This document shows positions 1 through 7,681 of a stretch of 14,179 bases of DNA, piece after piece. The DNA comes from JAYRWN01 sp041917975 (GTDB lineage Bacteria; Bacteroidota; Bacteroidia; Chitinophagales; Saprospiraceae): assembly GCA_041917975.1 (NCBI GenBank), contig JAYRWN010000418.1, positions 1 through 14,179 of the forward strand. The letters are read 5' to 3'. A model generated the notes under the pieces. That model saw only the letters and a list, made by a program, of their open reading frames with translations. It had not been told where the DNA came from and made no database searches. Positions within the stretch are counted from its first letter, which is position 1. Each line of letters begins with the position of its first letter. A program made the translations under genes and the position numbers.

Positions 1-306
1 CCCACCGATCATAAAACCCTGGTGAATTTTTACAATAAAATCAAACCCGACCAAATGGGCTGGAAACCGGTTATCGCCCAGGGCATCAAAGAAGGAAGCA
101 TTCAAGCCGGCCAGGTCACCCACGGTGAATTACCCTTACAAGTCCTGTGTATGGTCATCGGTTGTTTTACCGTCTATGGCGCGTTGTTTGCGCTCGGTTT
201 CTGGATCTACGGGCAGACCACTACCGCGCTGATCTCCGGTGTAATTGCTGTAGCGGGCACCTATTTTTTAATTAAAACCTGGAGTAAGGTAGCGGGAAGT
301 AAATAA
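1..306 (+). CDS. sodium/solute symporter (SSS family), C-terminal end only
   Basis: Reading frame 1 is open from the first base to TAA at 304-306, giving 101 residues of a gene that begins outside the window. The GTG at 22 is an internal codon, not the start. The segment begins PTDHKTLVNFYNKIKPDQMG, which I recognise as the cytoplasmic linker before the last membrane helices of Bacteroidota sodium/solute symporters. Two hydrophobic segments follow, roughly residues 50-75 and 77-96, and a short basic tail ends the protein. The role would be sodium-coupled uptake of a sugar or similar solute at the inner membrane; the substrate cannot be told from this end. Base composition is more balanced than in the minus-strand genes that follow, so this is probably resident chromosome flanking the accessory array. 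Confidence 0.7.
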   Translation, partial: PTDHKTLVNFYNKIKPDQMGWKPVIAQGIKEGSIQAGQVTHGELPLQVLCMVIGCFTVYGALFALGFWIYGQTTTALISGVIAVAGTYFLIKTWSKVAGSK

Positions 307-423
307 GCGAGAGTTTGAGTGTGGACGTGCGAGTTTGAAAGTTGTTGTGCGCAAGGGTATTGGTTGAATTCGAAAGGATATCTATTGTTTATTCCCAGGT
401 TGGGTAACATACCGATTTAAATT
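307..423. other. boundary spacer between resident gene and cassette array
   Basis: I see no gene, clear terminator or repeat here. The stretch separates the symporter stop codon from the first recognisable repeat sequence at about 424. It is the likely left junction of the accessory array. Confidence 0.4.
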
Positions 424-492
424 CTTCGTCTTTGGTAATTATTTTAGGTGGCATTAGATTATTTTCTGTCATCGTCGCTTTGCCGTTAACGG
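424..492 (-). repeat. intercassette repeat copy F (3' module only)
   Basis: The stretch starting TCTTTGGTAATTATTTTAGG and ending at the palindrome CCGTTAACGG (483-492) is nearly identical to 6139-6205 in copy C. It differs at only a few positions. Only this terminal module is present, so copy F is the truncated outermost member of the repeat family. After CCGTTAACGG the sequence becomes unique, as it also does in copy C. Confidence 0.75.
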
Positions 493-551
493 TTCTGTGA
501 TATGGAGCGGACACAGCGATAGCGACTCTAATCTCATATCACTTGTTAGGT
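484..551 (-). repeat. attC-like recombination hairpin after the HEPN gene
   Basis: Read on the minus strand this is ACCTAAC (matching RYYYAAC), then an imperfect stem, then GTTAACG. The stem arms are GTGATATGGAG (497-507) and CTCATATCAC (533-542), which pair over ten bases with one bulged G. A bulged base in an otherwise regular stem is typical of integron attC sites. The length of 68 bases is within the usual attC range. The right core GTTAACG departs from GTTRRRY at its last two bases. It lies 7 bases beyond the HEPN stop codon, where an attC should be. Confidence 0.5.
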
Positions 552-558
552 GCAGATC

Positions 559-1245
559 TTACGTTGGTTTTAAATATTGTTTGGTAGTTAAACACTGCAT
601 AATTCTTGATTTTACTTCATTTAGTATATCAATTGAAAGTGTAAAGAGAGTATTAAACTCATCCTCTTCAATTCCAGCTCTTGACTCGCCGTGAGCAATT
701 TTATTTCTCTTATTTAGCAATCTATTGATTGTTGGGTTTTTATCTTCAAATAATTTGTGGTCAAGGCCAATACTGAATAGGAGTTTGCTAATTACTTGAG
801 GTTTTAAATTTGATTCTGTGTCAATGATGCTTCCAGGAATCTTTACTTTGAGGCTCAACTTTGTATCTAGGTCTTCTAGAAAGTGGACGGATCTAGCAAA
901 TCTATGAAGTTTTGTATCATCAGGTAAGGCATTTTTGAATATATTACTTTTGCTTTCAGGATTTCGTAATGCTTCAAATAAATCATTAAAGGAACAAGCT
1001 AGAATTGTTGCCGTAACATCCCGACACTCTAAATTTTCATTATTTATTGTGGTAATGTACAAATCAAAAGAAAATTTCGTAAAGCCTTCAAAATGTGCAT
1101 AAATCATTAGCAAAGCGGCTCTTCTAAGTTTCTTCTTTTCAGCATCTCCTTCTAATAATTCAATTTGATTATTGAGAAATCTTAGTTCATCCTGCCTCCA
1201 AGCAAGCTCTTCTTCAATTTGTGTCCAAAGTTCTGGTAAGTTCAT
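559..1245 (-). CDS. HEPN-like nuclease of the MAE_28990/MAE_18760 type
   Basis: The 228-residue protein carries the HEPN active-site signature RNKIAH (R180, H185) near its C-terminus. Near residues 49-57 it has YAHFEGFTK, which I recognise from the MAE_28990/MAE_18760 HEPN family. HEPN domains of this kind are typically metal-independent RNases that act as toxins or abortive-infection effectors. The start ATG overlaps the stop of the DUF262 gene by 4 bases (ATGA), so translation is probably coupled. It is the last gene of a three-gene operon behind a DNA methyltransferase and a DUF262 protein. My inference is that it is the killing arm of an anti-phage system. The family call is good; the target (tRNA, mRNA or other) cannot be seen. 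Confidence 0.75.
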   Translation of the reverse strand: MNLPELWTQIEEELAWRQDELRFLNNQIELLEGDAEKKKLRRAALLMIYAHFEGFTKFSFDLYITTINNENLECRDVTATILACSFNDLFEALRNPESKSNIFKNALPDDTKLHRFARSVHFLEDLDTKLSLKVKIPGSIIDTESNLKPQVISKLLFSIGLDHKLFEDKNPTINRLLNKRNKIAHGESRAGIEEDEFNTLFTLSIDILNEVKSRIMQCLTTKQYLKPT

Positions 1246-2360
1246 AAAATATTGTCTTGAACATATTGTATTCGATGAGCAAGTGAACCTTTTGAATTTT
1301 TACCACCTCCAGTTGTTAATTCAATAAATTCTTGATTTAATTTTATTTCTAACGAGTTTACTTTAATAGTTTCAATTTGAGTCATATTAGCAAGGTCGAT
1401 TTCAGAAAGATGATTTTGTATACCAATGGTGAACGCCTCAAATTGATAAACTCCAATTGAATTAGTTATAGCGTCTCTCTTCTTATTGGCAAAACCAAAT
1501 GCTTTACTTGCATGTGTCTTGTTTAAGATTGAAAAGGTTTTTTCGAAGTCTAACCTGTTAGTTTCATAGTCAAATGGAATATCACCAGTTGTTACACCCT
1601 CCATAAACTCTGTTAAAAAATCTGCCACATCGTGTACGAATGAATCCTTCCAAACCTTTATTGCAAAAAAACGCAAAACCAATTCATGGTTGTATGAACC
1701 TAAAATCTGTTCTTGGGTTAAATTAGAAGTTGTTTCTTTAAAATCTTCATTATTCTCTGCAAGATCTATTATAAAATCATTAAAAGTTGAATCTAATAAT
1801 CTAATGGTACAATTTCGAAGCTGCTGAGTAGTCAATAATATTCCTCCTGTATTTAGCCGTTTAAACATATGGTATTTGAATTTTGGATCACTTCCCTTTC
1901 TGACTACCTCAACTCTAACAAATGATCGTTTCAAACGAATTTGCAGAGCCGTAGGTAAGTTATCATATGTTTTCCCGTTCAAGTCGGAAATAATATCGCA
2001 ATCACTTAAGATTAAATAATCTCCAATGTTCACTGCTGGATCCATATATGTTGCTTCTAGTTGACCTCTGAAGTGTAAATAAGATGAAATTCGTTGCAAT
2101 CCATCGATCAACATATAGCTCCCATTCTCTTGCTCTACAACGTATATTGGAGGTACTGGCATTTCCAACAACAGAGACTCGATAAATCTTGACCTTTGAC
2201 CTTCACTCCATCTGAACAGTCTTTGATAATCAGGAGAAATATCTAATTCACTATTGATTTTCATATCTAATATTTCATTGAATGAAATATCTAGACTTTG
2301 AGTATGGACTTGCCTTATAGTACTTTCTATTGCCTGAATTAAATCTATTTCGGTCGGCAT
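1242..2360 (-). CDS. DUF262 (ParB/GmrS-like) protein
   Basis: The 372-residue protein has the DUF262 N-terminal domain: PDYQRLFRW at residues 43-51, FIESLLLEMPVPPIYV at 59-74, the nucleotide-binding or catalytic motif DGLQR at 86-90 (consensus DGQQR), and FKRLNTGG at 166-173. DUF262 is the ParB-like domain of GmrS and of BrxU, where it uses nucleotide to control or perform DNA cleavage. The usual partner, a DUF1524 HNH nuclease domain, is absent; the remaining 190 or so residues show no HNH motif that I can find. Cleavage would then fall to another subunit, perhaps the HEPN protein. It starts 3 bases after the methyltransferase stop codon and overlaps the HEPN start by 4 bases. The domain is certain enough; its role in this operon is inferred. 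Confidence 0.8.
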   Translation of the reverse strand: MPTEIDLIQAIESTIRQVHTQSLDISFNEILDMKINSELDISPDYQRLFRWSEGQRSRFIESLLLEMPVPPIYVVEQENGSYMLIDGLQRISSYLHFRGQLEATYMDPAVNIGDYLILSDCDIISDLNGKTYDNLPTALQIRLKRSFVRVEVVRKGSDPKFKYHMFKRLNTGGILLTTQQLRNCTIRLLDSTFNDFIIDLAENNEDFKETTSNLTQEQILGSYNHELVLRFFAIKVWKDSFVHDVADFLTEFMEGVTTGDIPFDYETNRLDFEKTFSILNKTHASKAFGFANKKRDAITNSIGVYQFEAFTIGIQNHLSEIDLANMTQIETIKVNSLEIKLNQEFIELTTGGGKNSKGSLAHRIQYVQDNIL

Positions 2361-2363
2361 AAT

Positions 2364-3644
2364 TTATGATTTTTGAAAACAAAGAACTGATTCAATTGGA
2401 GCTTTATTCAATTTATATTTTTTTGATTCTGGATTTAAAGAAGCAAAACTTCGTCTGTTCTCAAAATCTACTCTATTTGTTAGTTTGAGTCCGATTACTG
2501 AAGCCATATCTATTAAATTGGATTGAAGATCATTATGTATTTCTTTATAATATGAATCCTGTACCACTGAAACAATGCCTCCATTCTCCTTCAATACATC
2601 GCTTGATAAGTGACTAAAAGAATTAAACATAGATTGATAATATTGAAAATGCGATTTATAGTAGTAAGAAGAAGAAGATTTTGATTCATGACTTTCTATT
2701 TTATCTAAGAATTCTGACACTTTCTCACCAAATTTATTTGTTGATTCAAAGCTAATTTTATTTATTGTTGATGTCCCTATCATTTTAGTTCTAAGGTCTT
2801 TAAGTTTTAGTTTATCAAAAAAAAGAAAAGATAGTTCAATTTGCGTAGAAACAGCATAGTCTATTCTCGTGCAATATGGAGGAGATGTTATTATTAAATC
2901 AACAGATTTTCTTTCCAAGCCTGTTGAAGCTGAATCTGCAATTTTTAGTTCTGTTAAGTTTGAATGAATTACTTTGGGACTCTTTCTATGGCTTTCAATT
3001 AAACTATTAGAAACAGCTTCAAAAATTGCTATTACAGTTTCTCTTGAGGGTCTTATTCTTGTTCTTGGATCCTTTGGTTTTTTTATCCATGTGGGATTTG
3101 AAGATTTAAATTTATTTGTTAATATTCTAAGTGTTTGAAAGCAGCATAAATAAAAGAATGCTGCAAAATTTGATATATTTTCATAATTAAGTAATCTATC
3201 ACTAGATTTTTCATTAACCAAAAGCTGATTAATTTCTAAGTTAAGTTGTCTAATTATTCGCAGTGATTGAGGTGTAATCCATGTCAAAAGAGGATCTCCG
3301 AATTCAACTTCATACTCAAGTTTAGATATTTTTAATTTATTTATTAATTCTGCGGTTAAAGTATGTAAAGAGTCGAAATCTGTATTTGTTATAAGTCCAG
3401 CCCTTGCACAGATTAGCATTACTGGATTCAAATCAGTTCCAACAGACCTAAATCCATTACTATTAGATATTGTTGTAGTTGTACCAATTCCATTCCAAGG
3501 GTCAAATATTATTGAATCAGAAGATATATCACTGGTTTTTAATATTTTATCAACAAAGCATTCGTTATAACCTGCATAATAGTTTAGGTTCTTTCCTGAA
3601 TGCCTGACTAATTTAGGGTTTTCTATTTTTACATTTGTAAACAT
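2364..3644 (-). CDS. site-specific DNA methyltransferase (N4-cytosine/N6-adenine, alpha-like order)
   Basis: The 426-residue protein has the AdoMet-binding motif DPWNGIGTTT at residues 48-57, followed by GTDLNP at 69-74, and the catalytic motif TSPPY at 253-257. The two are separated by about 200 residues, which fits an alpha-type order with the target-recognition region between them. SPPY is most common in N4-cytosine enzymes, but N6-adenine is possible. It would mark host DNA as self for the two genes that follow, which are tightly spaced behind it. No conventional restriction endonuclease is encoded nearby. The start is the only well-placed ATG, about 50 bases after the repeat junction. 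No TAnnTTTG box lies directly upstream; the nearest is inside repeat copy A (3932-3962). Confidence 0.8.
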   Translation of the reverse strand: MFTNVKIENPKLVRHSGKNLNYYAGYNECFVDKILKTSDISSDSIIFDPWNGIGTTTTISNSNGFRSVGTDLNPVMLICARAGLITNTDFDSLHTLTAELINKLKISKLEYEVEFGDPLLTWITPQSLRIIRQLNLEINQLLVNEKSSDRLLNYENISNFAAFFYLCCFQTLRILTNKFKSSNPTWIKKPKDPRTRIRPSRETVIAIFEAVSNSLIESHRKSPKVIHSNLTELKIADSASTGLERKSVDLIITSPPYCTRIDYAVSTQIELSFLFFDKLKLKDLRTKMIGTSTINKISFESTNKFGEKVSEFLDKIESHESKSSSSYYYKSHFQYYQSMFNSFSHLSSDVLKENGGIVSVVQDSYYKEIHNDLQSNLIDMASVIGLKLTNRVDFENRRSFASLNPESKKYKLNKAPIESVLCFQKS

Positions 3645-3690
3645 GCTGCAATATAATTCATTTTTTGTTGCCTATTAGTCATTTTGATTT

Positions 3691-4120
3691 GCCCGCCAAC
3701 TTCGTTATATACGCATAAATTTTGTATCATTCCTGCGGTTTTTTACTAAAATGATGCTCCAAGTTCAATTGATCTAAAGGGCTTTGAATGGCAGATAGGT
3801 GTGCAATGGTCACCGCGGTACACATCACAGCCGTTAACCCTGGATGAATGGTCATGTCTTGCGCAGGTTGGTGCCGTGTACGTGTTGCCGGTACTCGATC
3901 AGGCGGCATGTGTATGGGCTTGGTTCTACTTCAAATATAGCCACGGACTGCTGAAAAAACAACCGGGAGGGAGAAATATTTTTAGGGGTAAACCTGAAGA
4001 AGCCGATTCAGGCCATGGTAATAATCTCCACGCATGGTCCCGGTTCAGGGCTATAAGCAGCGGTTGGGATTCAAGAGCGTTTCACGGTCAGCCAAGGCGA
4101 TACTTTATTCGAAGCACGAA
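3691..4120 (-). repeat. intercassette repeat copy A (modules 1, 2 and 3a)
   Basis: Module 1 runs from AACTTCGTTATATACGCATA at about 3698 to about 3887 and is nearly identical to copy B. Module 2 (about 3888-3990) is shared with copies B, C, D and E. Module 3a (about 3990-4120) is shared with copy D and ends CGAAGCACGA in both. The unique sequence to its left begins exactly at the AAC of GCCCGCCAAC (3691-3700). No gene is supported here. The stretch is the non-coding separator between the methyltransferase block and the PIN/ImmA block. Confidence 0.85.
3932..3962 (-). promoter_or_regulatory. conserved Bacteroidota-type promoter in repeat copy A
   Basis: On the minus strand TTG (3960-3962) and TATATTTG (3932-3939) are 20 bases apart. 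This fits the Bacteroidota consensus of TTG near -33 and TAnnTTTG near -7. It points toward the methyltransferase operon, whose start lies about 290 bases downstream. The same pair recurs at equivalent positions in copies B, D and E, and with TTA in copy C. Confidence 0.5.
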
Positions 4121-4197
4121 GCTCCAAGGGTGCACCGCCTGCCCCGCTAAAGCGAGGTCAAAACCGCCTCACTCAAAACCCGTGGTGTGCCTTCGTG
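4116..4197 (-). repeat. long imperfect hairpin after the DUF4411 gene
   Basis: The outer arms CACGAAG (4116-4122) and CTTCGTG (4191-4197) pair perfectly. Inside them GGTGCACCGC and GTGGTGTGCC pair with wobbles, and smaller stems lie further in. It sits directly beyond the stop of the PIN gene, where a cassette recombination site or a terminator would be. I see no GTT/AAC core, so it could instead be a copy of the dispersed CACGAAG-type repeat common in environmental genomes. Confidence 0.4.
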
Positions 4198-4203
4198 TTT
4201 CTT

Positions 4204-4728
4204 TTATAGTCTGCATGAAAATTTAAGACCTATTTCTTTAACAAATGCGAAATCATCAATCCAGCGAACTCCCATATTGTCACATACATTCGGAATAGTT
4301 ACCGGCCTTTTTGCATTTAGAGAAATGATCGGACTCTCCTTAGTCACAACTGTTGCATTCTTGTCCAAAGCATGTGAAATAACCCAAGGGTCAGCAAGTG
4401 ACCTGCTTTTTACATTGTCAACAAGTAGTTTATGTAATGGATTTGCTTTAATAATATTTTGCCAACACTTGATTACATTTTCTGTCTGTTTATGAACTGG
4501 TATGAAGCTGCGTTTTAACCATTTTGAAAGGTTGTCTTCAATTTTTTCCTTGTCGTCTGCAACAACAATTTCATTTTTCACCTCCTCTGCAATGAAAATT
4601 CGTCCTTGTTTGCCTAATTCATTTAGTATTTCCCAATAGTCGGGACAAATTTCAGGTGCATAATACTTTTGCCAAGCTTGAATGAGAACGTTGGCATCTA
4701 AACAATAAACATGTGCCGGCGAACTCAT
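4204..4728 (-). CDS. DUF4411 family PIN-domain protein (probable toxin nuclease)
   Basis: The 174-residue protein has the PIN-domain layout. An early acidic residue lies in YCLDANVL (D11), there is a middle glutamate pair in EEVKNEI (E49, E53), and a late aspartate sits in ADPWVISHA (D113). The ADPWVI and IPNVCDNMGVRWID segments are what I associate with DUF4411. PIN proteins are metal-dependent RNases and often serve as toxins. The start overlaps the stop of the upstream ImmA/IrrE-type gene by 4 bases (ATGA). This gene order, a HTH-metallopeptidase followed by DUF4411, is a recurrent pair that behaves like a toxin-antitoxin module. The family call is firm; toxicity is inferred from the family and context. 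Confidence 0.8.
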   Translation of the reverse strand: MSSPAHVYCLDANVLIQAWQKYYAPEICPDYWEILNELGKQGRIFIAEEVKNEIVVADDKEKIEDNLSKWLKRSFIPVHKQTENVIKCWQNIIKANPLHKLLVDNVKSRSLADPWVISHALDKNATVVTKESPIISLNAKRPVTIPNVCDNMGVRWIDDFAFVKEIGLKFSCRL

Positions 4729-5912
4729 TTGTACATTTGTGCTTCAAGTTTGTGGAAGTTAATGGAAAGTGTCCCTAACAGGTAACTTGCTTGTGTTGGT
4801 TGAACAAAACCACTTCGTAAAGCATCAAGCACAACTTGCGTAAATAGTCTGCTGTTCTTGTTTAATTTTAACAAATATGGATTCGGCCCCCCTGGTTTTT
4901 CCTTCTGTTTTAATTTAGAGCCAGCCTTTTTTTCTGCTTCTCTATTTAAGAATGCTTGGTAGTCAAGTTCTGCAAGTCTTTTAAGAGCGTTATACTCTGA
5001 ATTTGACACAAGTTGTAGATTTAATGCTCTTACTAAGAAAGCAAATGAACTAACGCCAAGGTTTTTTGCTGTTTTGAAAATTTCCTGCGAATTTCGAAAT
5101 AGCCCTCGGTCAACATTTAATATTATTTCACTCGGTATAAGAGCATTCGCAGCAACTTCGTTGCAAAAAAGTTCTATAGGATTGAATTTACCACGATTTA
5201 CTATTTCGGGTTCAATTCCATTTGAAATTCCTGTTGCGGCAATCCAAATATGTGCAAGTTCATGAACCAATGTAAACAATTGTGGTGCATTCCAATCATC
5301 AGAGTTAACAAAAACGAATGGAGCAAAGGGGTCAGCAATCGCAAAACCCTGCAATTCTTCTGAATCTAACTTCATTTTAGAGTGGATGAAGCTCGTTCGC
5401 GATACAAAAATCCCATTGCTTTCTGCAGCATTAATCCACTCTCGGATTGGATGGTCGGTCTTATATTTAGCAGGATTAATACCAAGTGTGGATAATATGT
5501 CATTTGCTACAAGCCTCGGGTTGCTATTTAGCGAATACCTACCTACAAATGGCAGTTTTTCTTCATTGTTCTCTGAGTAAACATCACTAATCCAAGCCTG
5601 TTTTTGTTGGATTTCTCTAATTATAAAAATTGAAGAAGTTGTTAGCTCTTTTGAGCCTGATTTTCTAAAATCCTGAAGTGGTTGAAAGTCTCTCGGAACT
5701 TCTGGTAAAAATAACAAAGCAAAGGGTCTTTTATATGCTTTTGCAAGTAGTTGTGCTTGTCTGATTGTAGGCTGGCTGGTGCCATCTTCCCACTCTTTTA
5801 ACTTTTCAACGGTTAACCTTTGTATTTTAGCAGCGGCAGCTTCTTCGGTCATTCTTGCCGATTCTCTTGCCCATTTAAGCACATTTGGTGTTATGAAAGC
5901 TTTGTCTGCCAT
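4725..5912 (-). CDS. XRE-type HTH / ImmA-IrrE family metallopeptidase (probable antitoxin-regulator)
   Basis: The 395-residue protein begins with an XRE-like helix-turn-helix, about residues 8-68 (LKWARESARMTEEAAAAKIQ and following). A COG2856-type zinc peptidase domain follows. It shows HELAH at 217-221 (H217, E218, H221) and a likely third ligand, E252, in FCNEVAANALIP. ImmA/IrrE proteins cleave or bind repressors. When fused to a HTH and paired with a toxin gene they usually act as the regulatory partner. It is the first gene of a two-gene operon with the PIN protein, overlapping it by 4 bases. A TATCTTTG box lies 9-16 bases before the ATG, so the transcript may be nearly leaderless. Residues 270-395 are conserved-looking but show no motif I can name. 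Confidence 0.82.
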   Translation of the reverse strand: MADKAFITPNVLKWARESARMTEEAAAAKIQRLTVEKLKEWEDGTSQPTIRQAQLLAKAYKRPFALLFLPEVPRDFQPLQDFRKSGSKELTTSSIFIIREIQQKQAWISDVYSENNEEKLPFVGRYSLNSNPRLVANDILSTLGINPAKYKTDHPIREWINAAESNGIFVSRTSFIHSKMKLDSEELQGFAIADPFAPFVFVNSDDWNAPQLFTLVHELAHIWIAATGISNGIEPEIVNRGKFNPIELFCNEVAANALIPSEIILNVDRGLFRNSQEIFKTAKNLGVSSFAFLVRALNLQLVSNSEYNALKRLAELDYQAFLNREAEKKAGSKLKQKEKPGGPNPYLLKLNKNSRLFTQVVLDALRSGFVQPTQASYLLGTLSINFHKLEAQMYK

Positions 5913-5920
5913 TGCGGTTT

Positions 5921-5955
5921 CAAAGATATAATTTTCAAGGTCGTTTTAGTCAAAA
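5921..5955 (-). promoter_or_regulatory. candidate Bacteroidota promoter of the ImmA/PIN operon
   Basis: On the minus strand TTTTG (5951-5955) is followed after 22 bases by TATCTTTG (5921-5928), an exact match to TAnnTTTG. The predicted transcript start is within a few bases of the ATG at 5912, so little or no leader would be present. The spacing is one or two bases longer than usual. Confidence 0.45.
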
Positions 5956-5992
5956 TACAAAAGTTTCAAGGTTGCACTGTCCTCAATAGCAC

Positions 5993-6207
5993 GACGCACA
6001 ACTTCGTTATCGGTAGTACCTCAGGTGGCATGTGTATGGGTTTGGTTCTGCTCCAAATATAACCCTGGACGGCTAAATAAGTAACCGAGAGGGAGAAATA
6101 TTTTAGAGTATCCACTGCAGAGGTCAGCCTACGAACCGTCGGTCTTGGTAATTATTTTAGGTGGTATTAGATTATTTTCTGTCATCGTAGCTTTGCCGTT
6201 AACGGTT
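5993..6207 (-). repeat. intercassette repeat copy C (module 1 deleted; modules 2 and 3b)
   Basis: The AACTTCGTTAT core (6000-6010) is joined directly to module 2 (CGGTAGTACCTCAGG...), so nearly all of module 1 found in copies A and B is missing. Module 3b follows and ends at the palindrome CCGTTAACGG (6196-6205), as in copy F. To the left of the core the sequence is GACGCACAAC, different from every other copy. The promoter-like pair is present, with TATATTTG (6054-6061) and TTA (6082-6084) in place of TTG. The interval 5913-6262 contains no gene. Confidence 0.85.
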
Positions 6208-6262
6208 TGGCATTTGCACAGTGCCCCGAGGGCATCGCGTATAGGTGTTGTAGTGCTTAGTT
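6206..6262 (-). repeat. hairpin-rich segment after the broken DUF1801 gene
   Basis: The segment contains TGCCCCGAGGGCA (6222-6234), a short perfect stem, nested in weaker pairing. It runs from the DUF1801 remnant to the CCGTTAACGG that opens repeat copy C, the same arrangement as the attC-like site at 484-551. It may be a degraded cassette recombination site. I cannot see a convincing left core. Confidence 0.3.
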
Positions 6263-6690
6263 TCATATTCCTAACGTTGGTAGTTCCTTAACTTTATGAT
6301 AGGTCAATGCAGCTCTAACGCATTTCTTTAATTCATTCTTTGGGATCAGGTCATTCATTTGGAAGACAATGGCCCGGTTTCCTTCAAAGGCAAACTTGTT
6401 CTTAAAAACAATTCAAAATGTCTCAACAAGTCGGCTGGTACATTTGAAATACATGGCATATTGACCTGGTGCTTTTGATTTCCAGTCGATTCTCAGAGTA
6501 CTCCCGTGTTTGGTAATATAACTTGGTTCACCCCATTTCAGCGTTTCTCCAGTATCGCGATTTCCTCAAGTTCTTTGGCGGTCTCTAATATCAGTTCTCT
6601 CAATCCTACCAGTCTCTTACGAACATTAGCCGGATAATTGTTGAAAACCATCTCAACTTCAGGAGTTGTCTTTATTTCTAAATTTTTCAA
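6263..6690 (-). pseudogene. DUF1801 family protein, broken by a frameshift and a stop
   Basis: The first frame reads KNLEIKTTPEVEMVF and continues to EEIAILEKR, where it stops at 6538. Deleting one base has broken the frame: reading on in the next frame gives ETLKWGEPSYITKHGSTLRI, then on to LVETF. An in-frame TGA follows, and then FAFEGNRAIVF and YHKVKELPTLGI to a stop at 6263. Together these make a full-length DUF1801 protein of about 140 residues, small single-domain proteins of unknown function common in Bacteroidota. The likely start is TTG at 6690, just after an attC-like site. Two separate lesions make a sequencing error less likely. It has no product as it stands. Confidence 0.8.
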
Positions 6691-6696
6691 ATTTAC

Positions 6697-6766
6697 AAAC
6701 AACGGTCCAGCACTGGCGACGGACGACCGATAGGAAGTCTGTTCGTCCAGTGCATTGTTAGTGGGC
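6697..6766 (-). repeat. attC-like site between the exported-protein gene and the DUF1801 remnant
   Basis: On the minus strand the site begins GCCCACTAAC (6757-6766) and ends GTTGTTT (6697-6703), 70 bases in all. Between them GCACT then GGACGA pair with TCGTCC and AGTGC, with a six-base bulge on one arm. The left core is the exact reverse complement of GTTAGTGGGC, which opens the same block at 7682-7691. That own-core complementarity is the defining property of an integron cassette. It begins 4 bases beyond the exported-protein stop codon. Confidence 0.6.
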
Positions 6767-6769
6767 GTA

Positions 6770-7669
6770 TTATTTTGGTTCACGTTCAATTATTCTTAAT
6801 GGTATCGTTTCATTTATGATTTCAGTCTCTTCGTCGGTAAGTTCGTCATATTTTTTTTGATAAAGTTCAATTGCTTTTTCATTCCGTAATGACAAAAAAC
6901 ATTCTTTTAACTCGTTGTAAACTTCCAAATATATTTTGTACTTGGTGTTTCTTTCGTTAGTGAAATAAACTCCTTTCTTTTGTATAATTTGTGGTTTTAG
7001 ATACTGGCAAATTTCATGCTTTTCTAAAAATCTTCCTTCAAATGTAATTTTGTCGTTTGGTGAAACATGAATTTTTACAGTGTTTGAAGTATCTTTAGTG
7101 GATAAATTATAAGCGGATAAATCTATTAATACGCCCAAATCATTTATTTCCGAAAGCCAATATAAATATGATAATTGAATAATTTTCCATAATTTAGAAT
7201 CTTGGCTGAATTTACCATTATTTTCTAATATGATTTGTGCTGTTCTTGTTCTAAGTGCCGATAAGTTAAAATTCGGTTCTTGTTGAATTTCCTGTTTTAA
7301 ATAATCCATTTCCCTAAATAAACTAAAAGAAGGGGGCGTTTCACAATTTGATGTATACGTTATTAGATTAATACAATGTTTTAAGGTATTTAAGTTAAGT
7401 TGTTCAAATTTGATGTTTTCATAAGTTCTAGGTTTCTTTATTACACCTATTTCGGAAACCTTAGCAAATTGATCGAGCCTTGATTTTGACGTTTTATCTA
7501 TAATATTATTTTTGATCAAGTCAAGTTCGATTTCTTCAATAATTTTATTATAATCCAGTCCAACTAAATTAAAGTTCTCCGTTAAACAAAAACAAATTTT
7601 ATCTTCAATCTCTTGTCCCAAAAGATTTGATGACAATGTTAGTAATATTAATATTTTTACTCTTCTCAT
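6770..7669 (-). CDS. exported protein of unknown function
   Basis: The 299-residue protein starts MRRVKILILLTLSSNLLGQE, a good Sec signal peptide with cleavage probably near residue 18, so the product should be periplasmic or secreted. I do not recognise the family. The mature part is mostly charged and helical-looking, with three cysteines early on (ICFC and a later CIN or NCE) and a very acidic, lysine-rich C-terminus. An upstream TTG would extend the frame to 7795, but that extension lies wholly inside repeat copy B, so the ATG 13 bases after the repeat junction is preferred. It is the only intact gene in its block. An orphan exported protein between two cassette cores is common in integron arrays. 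Confidence 0.6.
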   Translation of the reverse strand: MRRVKILILLTLSSNLLGQEIEDKICFCLTENFNLVGLDYNKIIEEIELDLIKNNIIDKTSKSRLDQFAKVSEIGVIKKPRTYENIKFEQLNLNTLKHCINLITYTSNCETPPSFSLFREMDYLKQEIQQEPNFNLSALRTRTAQIILENNGKFSQDSKLWKIIQLSYLYWLSEINDLGVLIDLSAYNLSTKDTSNTVKIHVSPNDKITFEGRFLEKHEICQYLKPQIIQKKGVYFTNERNTKYKIYLEVYNELKECFLSLRNEKAIELYQKKYDELTDEETEIINETIPLRIIEREPK

Positions 7670-7681
7670 TTTTACAATTAT

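Noticed and set aside
3698..3718. Resemblance of AACTTCGTTATATACGCATA to a loxP arm.
   Set aside because: There is no inverted second arm around an 8-base spacer and no Cre-type gene; the similarity covers only about nine bases.
3801..4226. Plus-strand open frames in the repeat copies (also 7775-7981, 8981-9229, 5820-6062).
   Set aside because: Frames differ between copies because of indels, there is no recognisable domain, and they start in shared non-coding modules.
6538..6789. An 83-residue open frame on the minus strand as an intact small gene.
   Set aside because: Its first third is attC-like hairpin sequence and it ends at a frameshift within a DUF1801 gene whose remainder continues in another frame.
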